This document shows, one piece after another, positions 20,279-30,107 of a stretch of 64,000 nucleotides of DNA. The notes beneath the pieces are model-generated. The model made no database searches and was not told where the DNA came from. It saw only the letters and a list, made by a program, of their open reading frames with translations. The DNA is from CBDCBA01 sp965214125 (GTDB lineage: Bacteria; Planctomycetota; Phycisphaerae; Tepidisphaerales; Tepidisphaeraceae): contig CBDCBA010000031.1 of NCBI GenBank assembly GCA_965214125.1, forward strand, positions 124,001 to 188,000. Reading direction: 5' to 3'. The position numbers and the translations under genes are program-made. Numbering within the stretch: position 1 is the first letter of the stretch; every line of letters begins with the position of its first letter.

Positions 20279-23200
20279 TTGAAGCCGCTACGCCGTCAAG
20301 ACTGCCGTGAGATTTTGTGGGACACCTGCGAGGAGCGGGTTCTCCTCGACGCCGCCCCCGTCGCCGACGCCGGCGGCCCGGCCGAGGGGATGGTCAACGA
20401 GGACGTGTCGCTCCGGGTCGAGTTCGACAACGCCGGCGACGACACCGGCTACGGGCCGTACGTCGACCTCGTTGCCGAGCAGGGCCTGGATTTCAACGAC
20501 GACGCGACCTACTCGGGTGCCTCCGTCGCCACACGACTCGTCGGCACCTGGGACGCCGGCGACGCCCGCTTTGAGGACGCCTCCGGCAACGAGGTCGTCG
20601 AGCACCCGCTGACTGGCCTGCCGCTGTCGGGCGACGCCGACCTGACGACTGGCCGGCAGGACGGCGACGCCTTCTACGCGCTCACGCTCCCGTTCGGCAG
20701 CTACGTTCCGGATCAGCCGACCTCGACCGTCGACTTCACCGCCACGCTCGACAGCGCCGAGGGCGCAGTCGTCGGCACGCCGCTCGACGTGCAGACGCGC
20801 GGCGGCTTCATGTTCGGCGACGCCACGCCGCTGAACGACCCCGACACCGACCCGCAGGTCGCCGGTGCGTTCGACAAGCACAGCATCACGCCGGTCGTCG
20901 TCCGCCTGACAAAGACGGCCAGCTACGCCGAGGACGAGCCGACCACCGGCAGTAACTTCCCGGTCGCCTACACCGTCGCGGTCGACGTTGCCAACGGCGA
21001 GACGATCAGCAACCTCACACTGGCCGACCTGCTGCCGGACGAGATGAGCTTCGTCTCCGGCACACCCAGCACCGGCGTGATCAATGGCCAGTCGCTCGAC
21101 GTCAACATCGGCAGCCTGACCGGCACGACCAGCGATGCGGAGTACACGCTGACCTACTCCGCCTACGTCAACGACGTCATCGCCGACGACGACGGCGATG
21201 CCAACGACGACCTCGTCCTCGGCGAGAACGTGACGGCCACCTACGGCTACGAGGCGGCGACCGGCCTGACCGCGACGGCGCGCGACGACGTCACCGCCAA
21301 GCTCATCGCCACGCAGAAGTCGGTCTCGCTCGTGAGCGATCCCGGCAACGAAGGCGTTTCGGCCGGCGACACGCTCGAATGGACGATCCGGTTTCAGGTC
21401 AGCGATCACACAAGCGCCTCGAGCATCGTCTTCGATGACGTCTTCACCGATGGGCTCGAGTTCGACACGAGCTTCGCGCCGACCTACAGCGTCACGCGCA
21501 ACGGCGACGCTGCGAGCGGCACGTTCGGCGCGTCGACCTCCGCGGGCAACTTCGTCTACGACGTGCAAAGCGGCGGGGCGGACGGCGGCAAAACGTTCGT
21601 TGCGATCGACCTCTCGCAGCAACTCATCGACGACAACGCGCTCGACGGCGACGGCGTGCTGGCCGGCGACGATTTCAACGACCCGCATGGCCAGGGCGGC
21701 ACCGTCGGCACGATCACCTTCCGCACCCGAATCCTCGAAGACTTCCGCGAGAACTTCCCGAGCGGCGACCGGAGCGTCGACGCGGGCGACGTGCTGGCCA
21801 ACAACGTGACGGTCCGCGCGACCGTCGCCGGCGGCGACGCCGAGGCCGACGGCAGCGCGGCGTCCGTCAGCGTCGTCGGGCCGACGTTCGACAAGACGAT
21901 CTACGCGATCAACGGCGACACGGACTACGACGACGTGGCCGTGCAGCCGGGGCAGACGGTGACGTATCGCCTACGCGGGACGATCCCGGCGGCCGACGTG
22001 GAGCAGCTCGTCTTCGGCGACTACCTGCCGCTGCCCGTCTTCGACGTGACCGACCCCGACGCCGACGGCACGCCCAGCGGCTGGACCTACAACGCAGCCG
22101 ACGGCCTGCCCGCGGCCGGCGAAATTCGCTTCACCCCGCAGCACAACCTCGGCTCGCTCACCTACGCCGGCAACAGCCCAACCAATCCGACCAGCCCTGG
22201 CTTCATCAGCGTCGACGGCGACGCCAACAAGCTCGAGCTCAACTTCGGCACCTTCGACACGGACGGCGCGCAGACGGCCGAGATCGACGTGCTGCTCACC
22301 GTCGCGGCCACCGATAAGCCGTTCGCCGACGGCTTGTTCCTGACCAACCAGGCCGAGTTCACCTACGGAGACACGTTCGCCAATTCGACCACGGCAACCG
22401 AGATCGTTCAGATCCGACTCGACATGCCGGAGCTGACGCTCACCAAGGGCGTGGGCGCGATCAACGGCAACGACGACGCGAGCATCGACGGCACCGGCGG
22501 CGACGCGAACGCGCTCGACGTCGACGCCGGCGACATCGTCACGATGCGCGTCGAGGTCGCCAACAGCGGCGGCGGCGACGCGTTCGACCTCGCGCTCGTC
22601 GACCTCGTCCCCGCCGGCTTCGAGACACCCGCGGGTGGCCTGAACTACCGCGTGACCGACGGCACCGGCGCGACCCGCACGGACTTCACGGGCGACCTCC
22701 TCGCCGGCACCTTCGAGCTGACCGACCCCGGCGGCGATGCGTCGCTCGGCAGTGGCGAGACGCTCGTGATCGAGTACGACCTGCGCGTCGCCGACGCCGC
22801 CGAAATCGGCAGCACGATCGGCGAGGGCATCGAGGCCCGCATCACCCGCTACGGCGCAAGCGACGGCGGCGCGAACTTTACCGCGAACAACACCGGCGAC
22901 TGGCAGGACGACGCGACCGCCACTCTCGCGACGCCCACCGTCGACATCACCGTCACCGCCAACGACCCCCGCGCCGACACCACCGGCACCGACGTCGTCA
23001 TCGGCGAGCTGGTCACCTACACCGCGACCATCACGCTCCCCGAAGGCACCACGGCCGACCTGAACCTGGTCGACCTGCTCCAGCAGGGCTTGGCGTTCAA
23101 GGAAGTCGTCAGCGTCACCGGCAGCGCCGACGTGTCGTTCACGCCCGAGACCGCGACGATCACCAAGCAGGGCAACGGCCCGATCAACGAAGGCCGACGC

Positions 23201-26200
23201 CTCACCCAGCCGATCGGCACCGTCACCACCAGTAACACCGGCACCGGTGGCGGCGACGACACCATTACGATCGTCTACACCGCCGTCGTCACCAACCGCA
23301 CCAACTCCGACCACAACGAGACACGCAAGAACCAGGCCGAGATCGACTTCGCCGGCGACACCCTCAGCGACGCGGCCAACCGCCCAGCCTTGCGTCTCAA
23401 GGAGCCGCTGCTGGAGATCGAAACGATCGCCGACCGGAGCGATGCCGACGCCGGCGACCTGATCACCTTCACCGTCACCGTCGATCACGCCGCAACCGGT
23501 CGGCCCGGCGCTTACGACCTGGAGATCAGCGAGCTGGTCCCGGCGAACATGACGTACGAACCCGGCTCGATCCAGCCCGCCGCCGGCAGCGTCGCATTCG
23601 ACACCCTCTCGATCACCGGCAGCGACATCACCGCGACCATCGCCAGCCTGCCCAACGACGGGAGTGTCGCGAGCTTCACCTACCAGGCACGCGTCGACAC
23701 CAGCGCCGTGCCCAACACCGACTTCGATACCGACGGCCGCGTCGAGTGGACGAGCCTCGCCGGCGATGTCACCACCACGCAGTCGACGCACAGTTCTCTC
23801 GCCGTCGAGCGCACCGGCGACGCGAACGACCCGGCGCAGAACGGCAGCGCCAACGACTACGCCGACACATCCAGCGCCTCGGTCAACTTCCTTGCCCCGA
23901 CCGCCGCCGTCACCCTCGCCGACACCAGCGAAACCTTTACTACCGGCACCGCTGTCGCCATCGGTGAAGTCGTGCGGTACCAGCTCGACGTCGTCGTGCC
24001 CGAGGCCACGCTGCCAGACAGCCGGCTGCTGGTCGACCTGCCCGCCGGGCTCACGCAGATCGACGACGGCGAGGTCCGCCTGACGCTCACGAGCGACAAC
24101 GCCTTCACAACCGAGTCCGATTTGTTCGTAAGCGGCGATGTCCTCGACGCGTCGCGGATCATCGACAACGGTGACGGCACCTTCACGCTCGATCTGGGCG
24201 ACCTGACCAACAACGACAGCAACGACGGCAACGCCGAGTCGATTCGGCTCGGCTTTAACGCCCTCGTCGAGAACACAACCGACAACGCGGGCGGCGACGT
24301 TAAGGCCGCCGCGTTCACGTTCCGCGTCGACGGCGACGCCCTCGCCACGAGCGACCCGGCGAATCTCGCGGTGGTCGAGCCGTCGGTGACGGACGTTGCC
24401 AAGTCGATCGTCGGCAGCCCCGGCGACGCGGGCGACCTCTTCACGTACCGCGTCACGTTCAGCAACACCGGCGGTACGACGGCGCACGACCTGCGCCTCG
24501 TCGACGACCTCGACGCAAAGCTCCTCCGCACCGCGACGCCGGTGAGCGTCGTCGGCGGAAGCTTTACGCCGAGCGTGGTCGACAACGGCACGTCCACTAG
24601 GCTCGACCTCTCGATTGCGGCCCTGCCGGCGGGCGAGTCGATTATCGTCGAGTACCAGGTGCAGCTTCAACAAGCCGCCAAGCCGGGCGAGACGATCGAC
24701 TCGCAGGCGCAGCTTGCCTTCTCGTCGCTGCCCGGCAGCGGCACGTCGCCCAACCCGACCGGCACCGCCACGCCCGGCGGCTCCGGCGATGCGGATGGCG
24801 AACGCACCTACGCCGACGCGGACGCCGCCTCGTTCACCGTCGCGTCGCCGACGCTCGCCACCGCGGTCACGACGAGCTTGTCCGAAACGGGCGCCGCCCA
24901 GCACACGTCGCTGGCCGATGTCGCCGTCGGCGAGCTGGTGACGTTCGACCTGACCGCGGTCGTTCCCGAGGGGACGTTCGACGAGTTCGTGCTGACGCAC
25001 ACGCTGCCGACGGGTTTGACCTTCGTCAGCGGAGAAGTCGTCGATACCGGCGGGCTGACGAACGCCGATCTCGATGTGGGCGATTCGGGTTCGACCAGCG
25101 GTGCGAACGTTGTGTTCGACTTCGGCGACAACGTCGTCAACGCCGACGACAACAGTGCGTCGAACGATGCCGTGACCGTCCGCGTCGTGGCCCGCGTTGC
25201 CGACATCGTCGGCAACACTGACGCGGCCGCGCTCGCGTCCAGTTCGGTCCTCGACTGGGGCGACGGCACGCAATCGCGAGGCGACAGCGTCGAGGTCGTC
25301 GAGCCGAGCCCGACGGTTTCGCAGGTGCGGGACCTCGCTGCCGGCGACGCGGGCGACGTCGTGACTTACACCGTCACGATCGCCAACCCCGGCACGGCCG
25401 CGGGCTATTCGACGACGTTCACCGACACGCTGCCGCCGAATCTCGTGCTCGACACCGACAGCGTGACGACGACGGCCGGCACGATCACCAGCGGCGAGAC
25501 CTCGGGCGACACAAGCGTGGCCGTCGACCTCTCGACCGTTGCCGCCGGCGCCGGGCCGATCACCATTTCATACCAGGCACGTCTCGCCGACGCCGTCACG
25601 CCCGGCGACGAGCTTGACACGGATGTCCGACTTGGCTGGTCGAGCGCCCCGGCTGACGGCCGCACCGGCGGTGCGACGACCTCGACGTCCGTCACGGCAA
25701 CCGGGGCAACTTCGCTCTCGCGCACGTCGACGTCGACGTCGCTTGCCTTCACCGACAACGCCGACGTCACGCTCGGCGAAACCTTCGCCGTCGAGTACAC
25801 GCTCCGCCTGCCCGAGGGCACGCTCCCGCAACTCGTCGTGGCCGCGGATCTGCCCGCAGGCCTTGGCGAGCTCGTGAGCGCGCAGGTCGTCAGCGTCGGC
25901 GGAAGCATCACGGCAAACGGCACGCCGGTACTCTCCGATACGGATGGCGACGGTGCCAACGATTCTGTCACAATCGACTTCGGCACAGACGTCGCCAACA
26001 CCGGTGACAACGCCAGCGACGGCGACGACGAGATCATTCTCCGCTTCGTCGGCATCGCCCGCGACGTCGCGGCCAACACGAGCGGCGACACGCTTCCCCT
26101 CTCGGTGTCCGTCGATGATGGGCTCGCGACGGTGACCGACACGGCGTCGTTCGCCCTCGTCGAGCCGTCGCTGAACGTGACGCAGACCCGATCGCCCGCC

Positions 26201-29200
26201 GCCGGCGACGCCGGGGATGAGGTAATTTTCAGCGTCGTGATCGAAAACAACGGCGGCACGAGCGACGCGCAGGCGATCGTCCTGACGGACGCCCTCGACC
26301 CGAACCTCGAACTCGTCGTCAACAGCGTGACCGCGACAGCGGGCACCGTCACAACTGGCAATTCGGCCGGCGACACGTCGGTGCGCGTCGACCTGTCGAG
26401 CCTCGACCGCACAGCGGGTCCGGTGACGGTGGTCTACCGCGCGACCATCGCCGACACCGCGACGCCGGGTGATGAGCTGTCGGCACGGGCGGACTTGGCT
26501 TACGCCTCGGCCCCGTCCTCCGGCCGCGCGTACGGCGACAGCGACGGCACGGTCGTCGACGTGGTCGGCACGACCTCGGCCGCCACCGCCTTCACCACGT
26601 CGCTGGCGACCACGACCGGCGCGGACGTCGTCGTCGGCGAGGCCCTGACGCTGACCGATACCGTGACCCTTCCCGAGGGCACGCTGCCGCGGCTGGTCGT
26701 GACGCGAGAACTGCCCGCGACCGCCGGCATCGACGCGCTCCATGTTGTCTCTTCCACCCTGGTCGACAGCGTGGGCGGCACGCTGTCCGCCACGCCCGTT
26801 TTGTCCGACACCGACGGCGACGGCGTGAATGACCGCGTCACGCTCGACTTCGGCACGAACGTCGTTCTGCGCGGCAACAACGACTCAAATGACAACACGC
26901 TGGTCCTGGAGACCGTCGTCCGCCTCGCCGACGTGCCCGACGCCGTGAACAACGCCACGCTCCCGGCACCGCTCACCGTCGACGACGGGCTCGGCGGGGC
27001 CACGACGCAGCAGAACTTCGATGTCGTCGAGCCGACGCTCTCGATCATCAAGACGGTCGACAAGGCGACTGCCGACATCGGCGAGGTCGTGACGTTCACG
27101 CTGACCGTCACGCACGACGCGACCAGCAGCGCGGCCGCGTACGAGACACTCGTCACCGACCCGGTACTCGGCGGCGGCGTCGACAAGCTCGACCTCGTGG
27201 AGGGCAGCGCGACGATCCTCAGCGGGCCGGGCAGCATCACGCTCGGCGACGACGCCGGCGAAACAACGGTGGCCGTAGACCTGGAGACGTTCGCTCCCGG
27301 ACAGACGACGGTCATTCAATATCAAGCAAGGGCCAACGGCTTCGCCAGCGCGCTCGGCGACACCTTGGACAACGACGCGATCGTCGCCTGGCAGTCCGCC
27401 CCGAGCGACTTCCGCTCCGGCACGGCCGCCGACGGCGCGGTCTTCGCAACGAACGCGACCGGCATCGCGTCGCTCACGGCCGCGGTCGTCGAGACCGATC
27501 TCGCCGGCACGCTCGGAACCGACGCCGCCGTCGGCGAGACCGTCACCTTCGAAGTCGTCGGCACGCTTCCCAACGGCAGCTATCCGCAGGACGTCGTCTT
27601 CGAGTTCGACGTGCCCGATGGCCTCGAAATCACCGGACACGCCGTCGAGCGGGTCGGCGACGTGGTGAACTTCGCGTCCGCAACGCCCGGCGGTGACGAG
27701 AACGCCCTGACCTTGACGCTGGCCGACGTCCAGGTCGACGCTGGCGGCAGCGGTGTGCAGAACGAGGTCGCGGTACGGGTGGTCGCCCGCGTCGCGGATG
27801 TTCCCGCCGCCGCGCGCGCTGCCGTGCTGACCGCCGACGCCCGCGTTGTCAACGGCGGTGCCGTCCTGACGTCGAACGCGGCCGTGACGGTCGCCGAGCC
27901 ACAACTCGCCGTGACCCTGACGGCGAGCGACCCGACGCCGCACCTTGGCGATGTCGTGACCTACACGATCGTCGCCGACCCGAGCGTGGGCGACGCGGAG
28001 GCTTACTACGGTTCGCTTCGAATCACGCTGCCCGACGGTCTGACCCACGACGACGCGTCGAGCTTCACCCTGCCGCTGCCGGACCTCGCGCCGACCGACA
28101 CGCCGGTCACCCTCACGTTCGACGCCGATGTCACGGCCGACCGTGCGGCCTGGTCGGCTGACATCTCGCCGACGGTCGAGGCAAGCTACGCCTCCGCGAC
28201 CAGCCTTGGCCGAAGCTACGCCTCGGCGCTGACGACGCCCACGTCGATCGTCGGGCCGGACCTGTCGATTACGGTCGATGATGGCGATGCCGTGCGAACC
28301 ACTGGCGAAACCTGGACGCAGACGGCGACCGTGACCAACCTCGACCACCCGAGTGGCGACGTGGCGGCCGACGTGCTCGCGAGCGTCACGCTGCCCGATG
28401 GCGTCGCCTTTGCTGGGTCGGACGACCCCCGCTTCGAAGCCATCGACGGCGACACTGTGACCTTCCGCATCCCGACGCTCGCGGTCGGCGACGTCGAGTC
28501 GCTGAGCTTCGACGTCCGGGCCGACGACGTCGCGCCGGTTCACGTCGATGCGCTGCGGTTCGAGGCGAGCGTGACCCACGCCGACGTCGAGCCGACGCTC
28601 GGCGACAACGCGGCGACAGACGTGACAATCCTCGATGCCGCGCCGGATCTCGTCGTCAATGTCACTGCCGACACGGCCGAGGCGAAGAACGACACCGGCG
28701 TGACTTGGACGATCGTCGTCACCAACCAGGGCGACCAACCGGCGAGCGGCGTCGAGGTCGTGGCGGACGTGCCCGACGAGTCGCTCGACCTCGCCGACGC
28801 CCAGGCGACGCAGTGGACGATTCCACTGCTCGGCGTCGGCGAGACGCGAGCATTTACGGTCGAAACGGTCGTCAAGAGCGGCATCCAGGCGACAATCGAG
28901 AACTTGGTCGTCACCGCCACCGCCTCCGACGATGCAACCAACGGCCTCGATCGCGAGCCGGGCGACAACGTCGCGGGCGACAGCGTTGTGCTGGTAAGCG
29001 AGCCGAATCTCGTGGTCGCGGCGGAGCTGTTGGCCGGCGACACGCCCGCCGATCTCGCCCCCGCCGAGGAGGTCAATCCCGGCGACGCGGTGGCGTACGT
29101 CGTGACCGTCACCAACACCGGGGGCCAAGAGGCCACGGGCGTGACCGTCACGGCCGAGGTGCCGGCGGACGTGCTCGACCTGCTCGACGCCGCCGACGCG

Positions 29201-30076
29201 ACCACCGACGCCGAGGCCGGAACGATCACCTGGTCGCTCGCGAGCGTGCCGGCGGGCGAGACGATCACGCTCGAGCTCACGGGCGAGGTTCGCTTCCCGC
29301 CGCCACCAGGCGTGCAGGAGTTCAACTCGTCGCTTGGCGTCGCCGACGACGGCAGCAACGGGCCGGACCGCGACCCGTCGGACAACCAGTTCGCCTTCGT
29401 CACCGGGCTGGAGGCCTTCGTGTTCGACGCCTCCTTCAACGCCGCGACGAGCAACGCGACGGCAAGCGGTTCGGCCTCGCCGACGAGCTTCGTCGGCAGC
29501 GACATCGGCGGCTCGTTCGGTTCAACCTCGTGGCGTTCGGCAATGCCGCTGTCGATCGAGCCGCTCTACACCGGGTCGGCCGCGCCGGGATCGTCGGTGA
29601 ACGTGACGGTCTACGACGACGCCGGCCGCGCGGTCGGCACGCGAACGATCACGGCCGACGCTGCCGGCGCGTGGCACGCCAGCCTCCCATCGACGAGCTA
29701 CGGCGGCGCAGAGCCCGTGATCCGCGCCGGATTGCAACCGTCCGGCAGCCGCCTCTTCTCCGGCGAAGCGATTCACGCGGCATCGGCGGGCGTCTTCGGA
29801 ATGCCGCGCGCGTCGGCGGTGTCGGTCGGGTCGTCGATCCAGGACGCGCCGCACGACCTCGTCGCGACCGCCGACGCTCCCGCGGCCCACCTGCTGGGCC
29901 AGGCCGAGACGCGGCCGGCGTTCAGCAGTCCGCTGCACGGGGGTCTGTCCGTCCGCCGCGGCTTCACGCTCGACGTCAACCCCGGCGACCGCGTCGCCCA
30001 GGATCAGGCGGCCCTGCGGAACCCGTTTGCCCTCGCGGCCGCTCGTGACGCGACGCATCGCCGATTGGCTGCTTGA
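20279..30076 (+). CDS. Giant DUF11-repeat surface protein, 3,265 aa
   Basis: One uninterrupted 9.8-kb gene. It starts with TTG at 20279, preceded 7 nt upstream by GAGGGA. The N-terminus has EERVLLDAAP, the same type of E-x-R-x-L-L anchor motif as in the other giant. I count about 19 immunoglobulin-like repeats of roughly 145 residues. Two alternating types are visible: A, of DUF11 style (DAGDVVTYTVTIANPGT), and B (GELVTFDLTAVVPEGT with L-P-x-G-L). The last three modules carry VTNLDHP, VTNQGDQPASG and VTNTGGQEATG. Asp is very abundant, suggesting calcium binding. The protein is probably a secreted adhesin or envelope fibre. It lies between a TolC-like protein and two HlyD-type proteins that may export it. 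The large minus-strand open frames beneath it are composition artefacts. Confidence 0.9.
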   Translation: MKPLRRQDCREILWDTCEERVLLDAAPVADAGGPAEGMVNEDVSLRVEFDNAGDDTGYGPYVDLVAEQGLDFNDDATYSGASVATRLVGTWDAGDARFEDASGNEVVEHPLTGLPLSGDADLTTGRQDGDAFYALTLPFGSYVPDQPTSTVDFTATLDSAEGAVVGTPLDVQTRGGFMFGDATPLNDPDTDPQVAGAFDKHSITPVVVRLTKTASYAEDEPTTGSNFPVAYTVAVDVANGETISNLTLADLLPDEMSFVSGTPSTGVINGQSLDVNIGSLTGTTSDAEYTLTYSAYVNDVIADDDGDANDDLVLGENVTATYGYEAATGLTATARDDVTAKLIATQKSVSLVSDPGNEGVSAGDTLEWTIRFQVSDHTSASSIVFDDVFTDGLEFDTSFAPTYSVTRNGDAASGTFGASTSAGNFVYDVQSGGADGGKTFVAIDLSQQLIDDNALDGDGVLAGDDFNDPHGQGGTVGTITFRTRILEDFRENFPSGDRSVDAGDVLANNVTVRATVAGGDAEADGSAASVSVVGPTFDKTIYAINGDTDYDDVAVQPGQTVTYRLRGTIPAADVEQLVFGDYLPLPVFDVTDPDADGTPSGWTYNAADGLPAAGEIRFTPQHNLGSLTYAGNSPTNPTSPGFISVDGDANKLELNFGTFDTDGAQTAEIDVLLTVAATDKPFADGLFLTNQAEFTYGDTFANSTTATEIVQIRLDMPELTLTKGVGAINGNDDASIDGTGGDANALDVDAGDIVTMRVEVANSGGGDAFDLALVDLVPAGFETPAGGLNYRVTDGTGATRTDFTGDLLAGTFELTDPGGDASLGSGETLVIEYDLRVADAAEIGSTIGEGIEARITRYGASDGGANFTANNTGDWQDDATATLATPTVDITVTANDPRADTTGTDVVIGELVTYTATITLPEGTTADLNLVDLLQQGLAFKEVVSVTGSADVSFTPETATITKQGNGPINEGRRLTQPIGTVTTSNTGTGGGDDTITIVYTAVVTNRTNSDHNETRKNQAEIDFAGDTLSDAANRPALRLKEPLLEIETIADRSDADAGDLITFTVTVDHAATGRPGAYDLEISELVPANMTYEPGSIQPAAGSVAFDTLSITGSDITATIASLPNDGSVASFTYQARVDTSAVPNTDFDTDGRVEWTSLAGDVTTTQSTHSSLAVERTGDANDPAQNGSANDYADTSSASVNFLAPTAAVTLADTSETFTTGTAVAIGEVVRYQLDVVVPEATLPDSRLLVDLPAGLTQIDDGEVRLTLTSDNAFTTESDLFVSGDVLDASRIIDNGDGTFTLDLGDLTNNDSNDGNAESIRLGFNALVENTTDNAGGDVKAAAFTFRVDGDALATSDPANLAVVEPSVTDVAKSIVGSPGDAGDLFTYRVTFSNTGGTTAHDLRLVDDLDAKLLRTATPVSVVGGSFTPSVVDNGTSTRLDLSIAALPAGESIIVEYQVQLQQAAKPGETIDSQAQLAFSSLPGSGTSPNPTGTATPGGSGDADGERTYADADAASFTVASPTLATAVTTSLSETGAAQHTSLADVAVGELVTFDLTAVVPEGTFDEFVLTHTLPTGLTFVSGEVVDTGGLTNADLDVGDSGSTSGANVVFDFGDNVVNADDNSASNDAVTVRVVARVADIVGNTDAAALASSSVLDWGDGTQSRGDSVEVVEPSPTVSQVRDLAAGDAGDVVTYTVTIANPGTAAGYSTTFTDTLPPNLVLDTDSVTTTAGTITSGETSGDTSVAVDLSTVAAGAGPITISYQARLADAVTPGDELDTDVRLGWSSAPADGRTGGATTSTSVTATGATSLSRTSTSTSLAFTDNADVTLGETFAVEYTLRLPEGTLPQLVVAADLPAGLGELVSAQVVSVGGSITANGTPVLSDTDGDGANDSVTIDFGTDVANTGDNASDGDDEIILRFVGIARDVAANTSGDTLPLSVSVDDGLATVTDTASFALVEPSLNVTQTRSPAAGDAGDEVIFSVVIENNGGTSDAQAIVLTDALDPNLELVVNSVTATAGTVTTGNSAGDTSVRVDLSSLDRTAGPVTVVYRATIADTATPGDELSARADLAYASAPSSGRAYGDSDGTVVDVVGTTSAATAFTTSLATTTGADVVVGEALTLTDTVTLPEGTLPRLVVTRELPATAGIDALHVVSSTLVDSVGGTLSATPVLSDTDGDGVNDRVTLDFGTNVVLRGNNDSNDNTLVLETVVRLADVPDAVNNATLPAPLTVDDGLGGATTQQNFDVVEPTLSIIKTVDKATADIGEVVTFTLTVTHDATSSAAAYETLVTDPVLGGGVDKLDLVEGSATILSGPGSITLGDDAGETTVAVDLETFAPGQTTVIQYQARANGFASALGDTLDNDAIVAWQSAPSDFRSGTAADGAVFATNATGIASLTAAVVETDLAGTLGTDAAVGETVTFEVVGTLPNGSYPQDVVFEFDVPDGLEITGHAVERVGDVVNFASATPGGDENALTLTLADVQVDAGGSGVQNEVAVRVVARVADVPAAARAAVLTADARVVNGGAVLTSNAAVTVAEPQLAVTLTASDPTPHLGDVVTYTIVADPSVGDAEAYYGSLRITLPDGLTHDDASSFTLPLPDLAPTDTPVTLTFDADVTADRAAWSADISPTVEASYASATSLGRSYASALTTPTSIVGPDLSITVDDGDAVRTTGETWTQTATVTNLDHPSGDVAADVLASVTLPDGVAFAGSDDPRFEAIDGDTVTFRIPTLAVGDVESLSFDVRADDVAPVHVDALRFEASVTHADVEPTLGDNAATDVTILDAAPDLVVNVTADTAEAKNDTGVTWTIVVTNQGDQPASGVEVVADVPDESLDLADAQATQWTIPLLGVGETRAFTVETVVKSGIQATIENLVVTATASDDATNGLDREPGDNVAGDSVVLVSEPNLVVAAELLAGDTPADLAPAEEVNPGDAVAYVVTVTNTGGQEATGVTVTAEVPADVLDLLDAADATTDAEAGTITWSLASVPAGETITLELTGEVRFPPPPGVQEFNSSLGVADDGSNGPDRDPSDNQFAFVTGLEAFVFDASFNAATSNATASGSASPTSFVGSDIGGSFGSTSWRSAMPLSIEPLYTGSAAPGSSVNVTVYDDAGRAVGTRTITADAAGAWHASLPSTSYGGAEPVIRAGLQPSGSRLFSGEAIHAASAGVFGMPRASAVSVGSSIQDAPHDLVATADAPAAHLLGQAETRPAFSSPLHGGLSVRRGFTLDVNPGDRVAQDQAALRNPFALAAARDATHRRLAA

Positions 30077-30107
30077 GTCGGTGCGCCATCGTGCCGATGT
30101 CGCCAAC

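Noticed and set aside
21971..25273. 1,100-codon open frame on the minus strand beneath the giant repeat gene
   Set aside because: It is the complement of a GC-rich, Asp/Val/Thr-rich repeat gene, has biased Arg/Gly/Val/Asp composition with no domains, and the plus-strand frame is clearly real.
26885..29128. 747-codon minus-strand open frame in the same giant gene
   Set aside because: Same reason: repetitive shadow composition, no recognisable fold, and no SD or plausible start.
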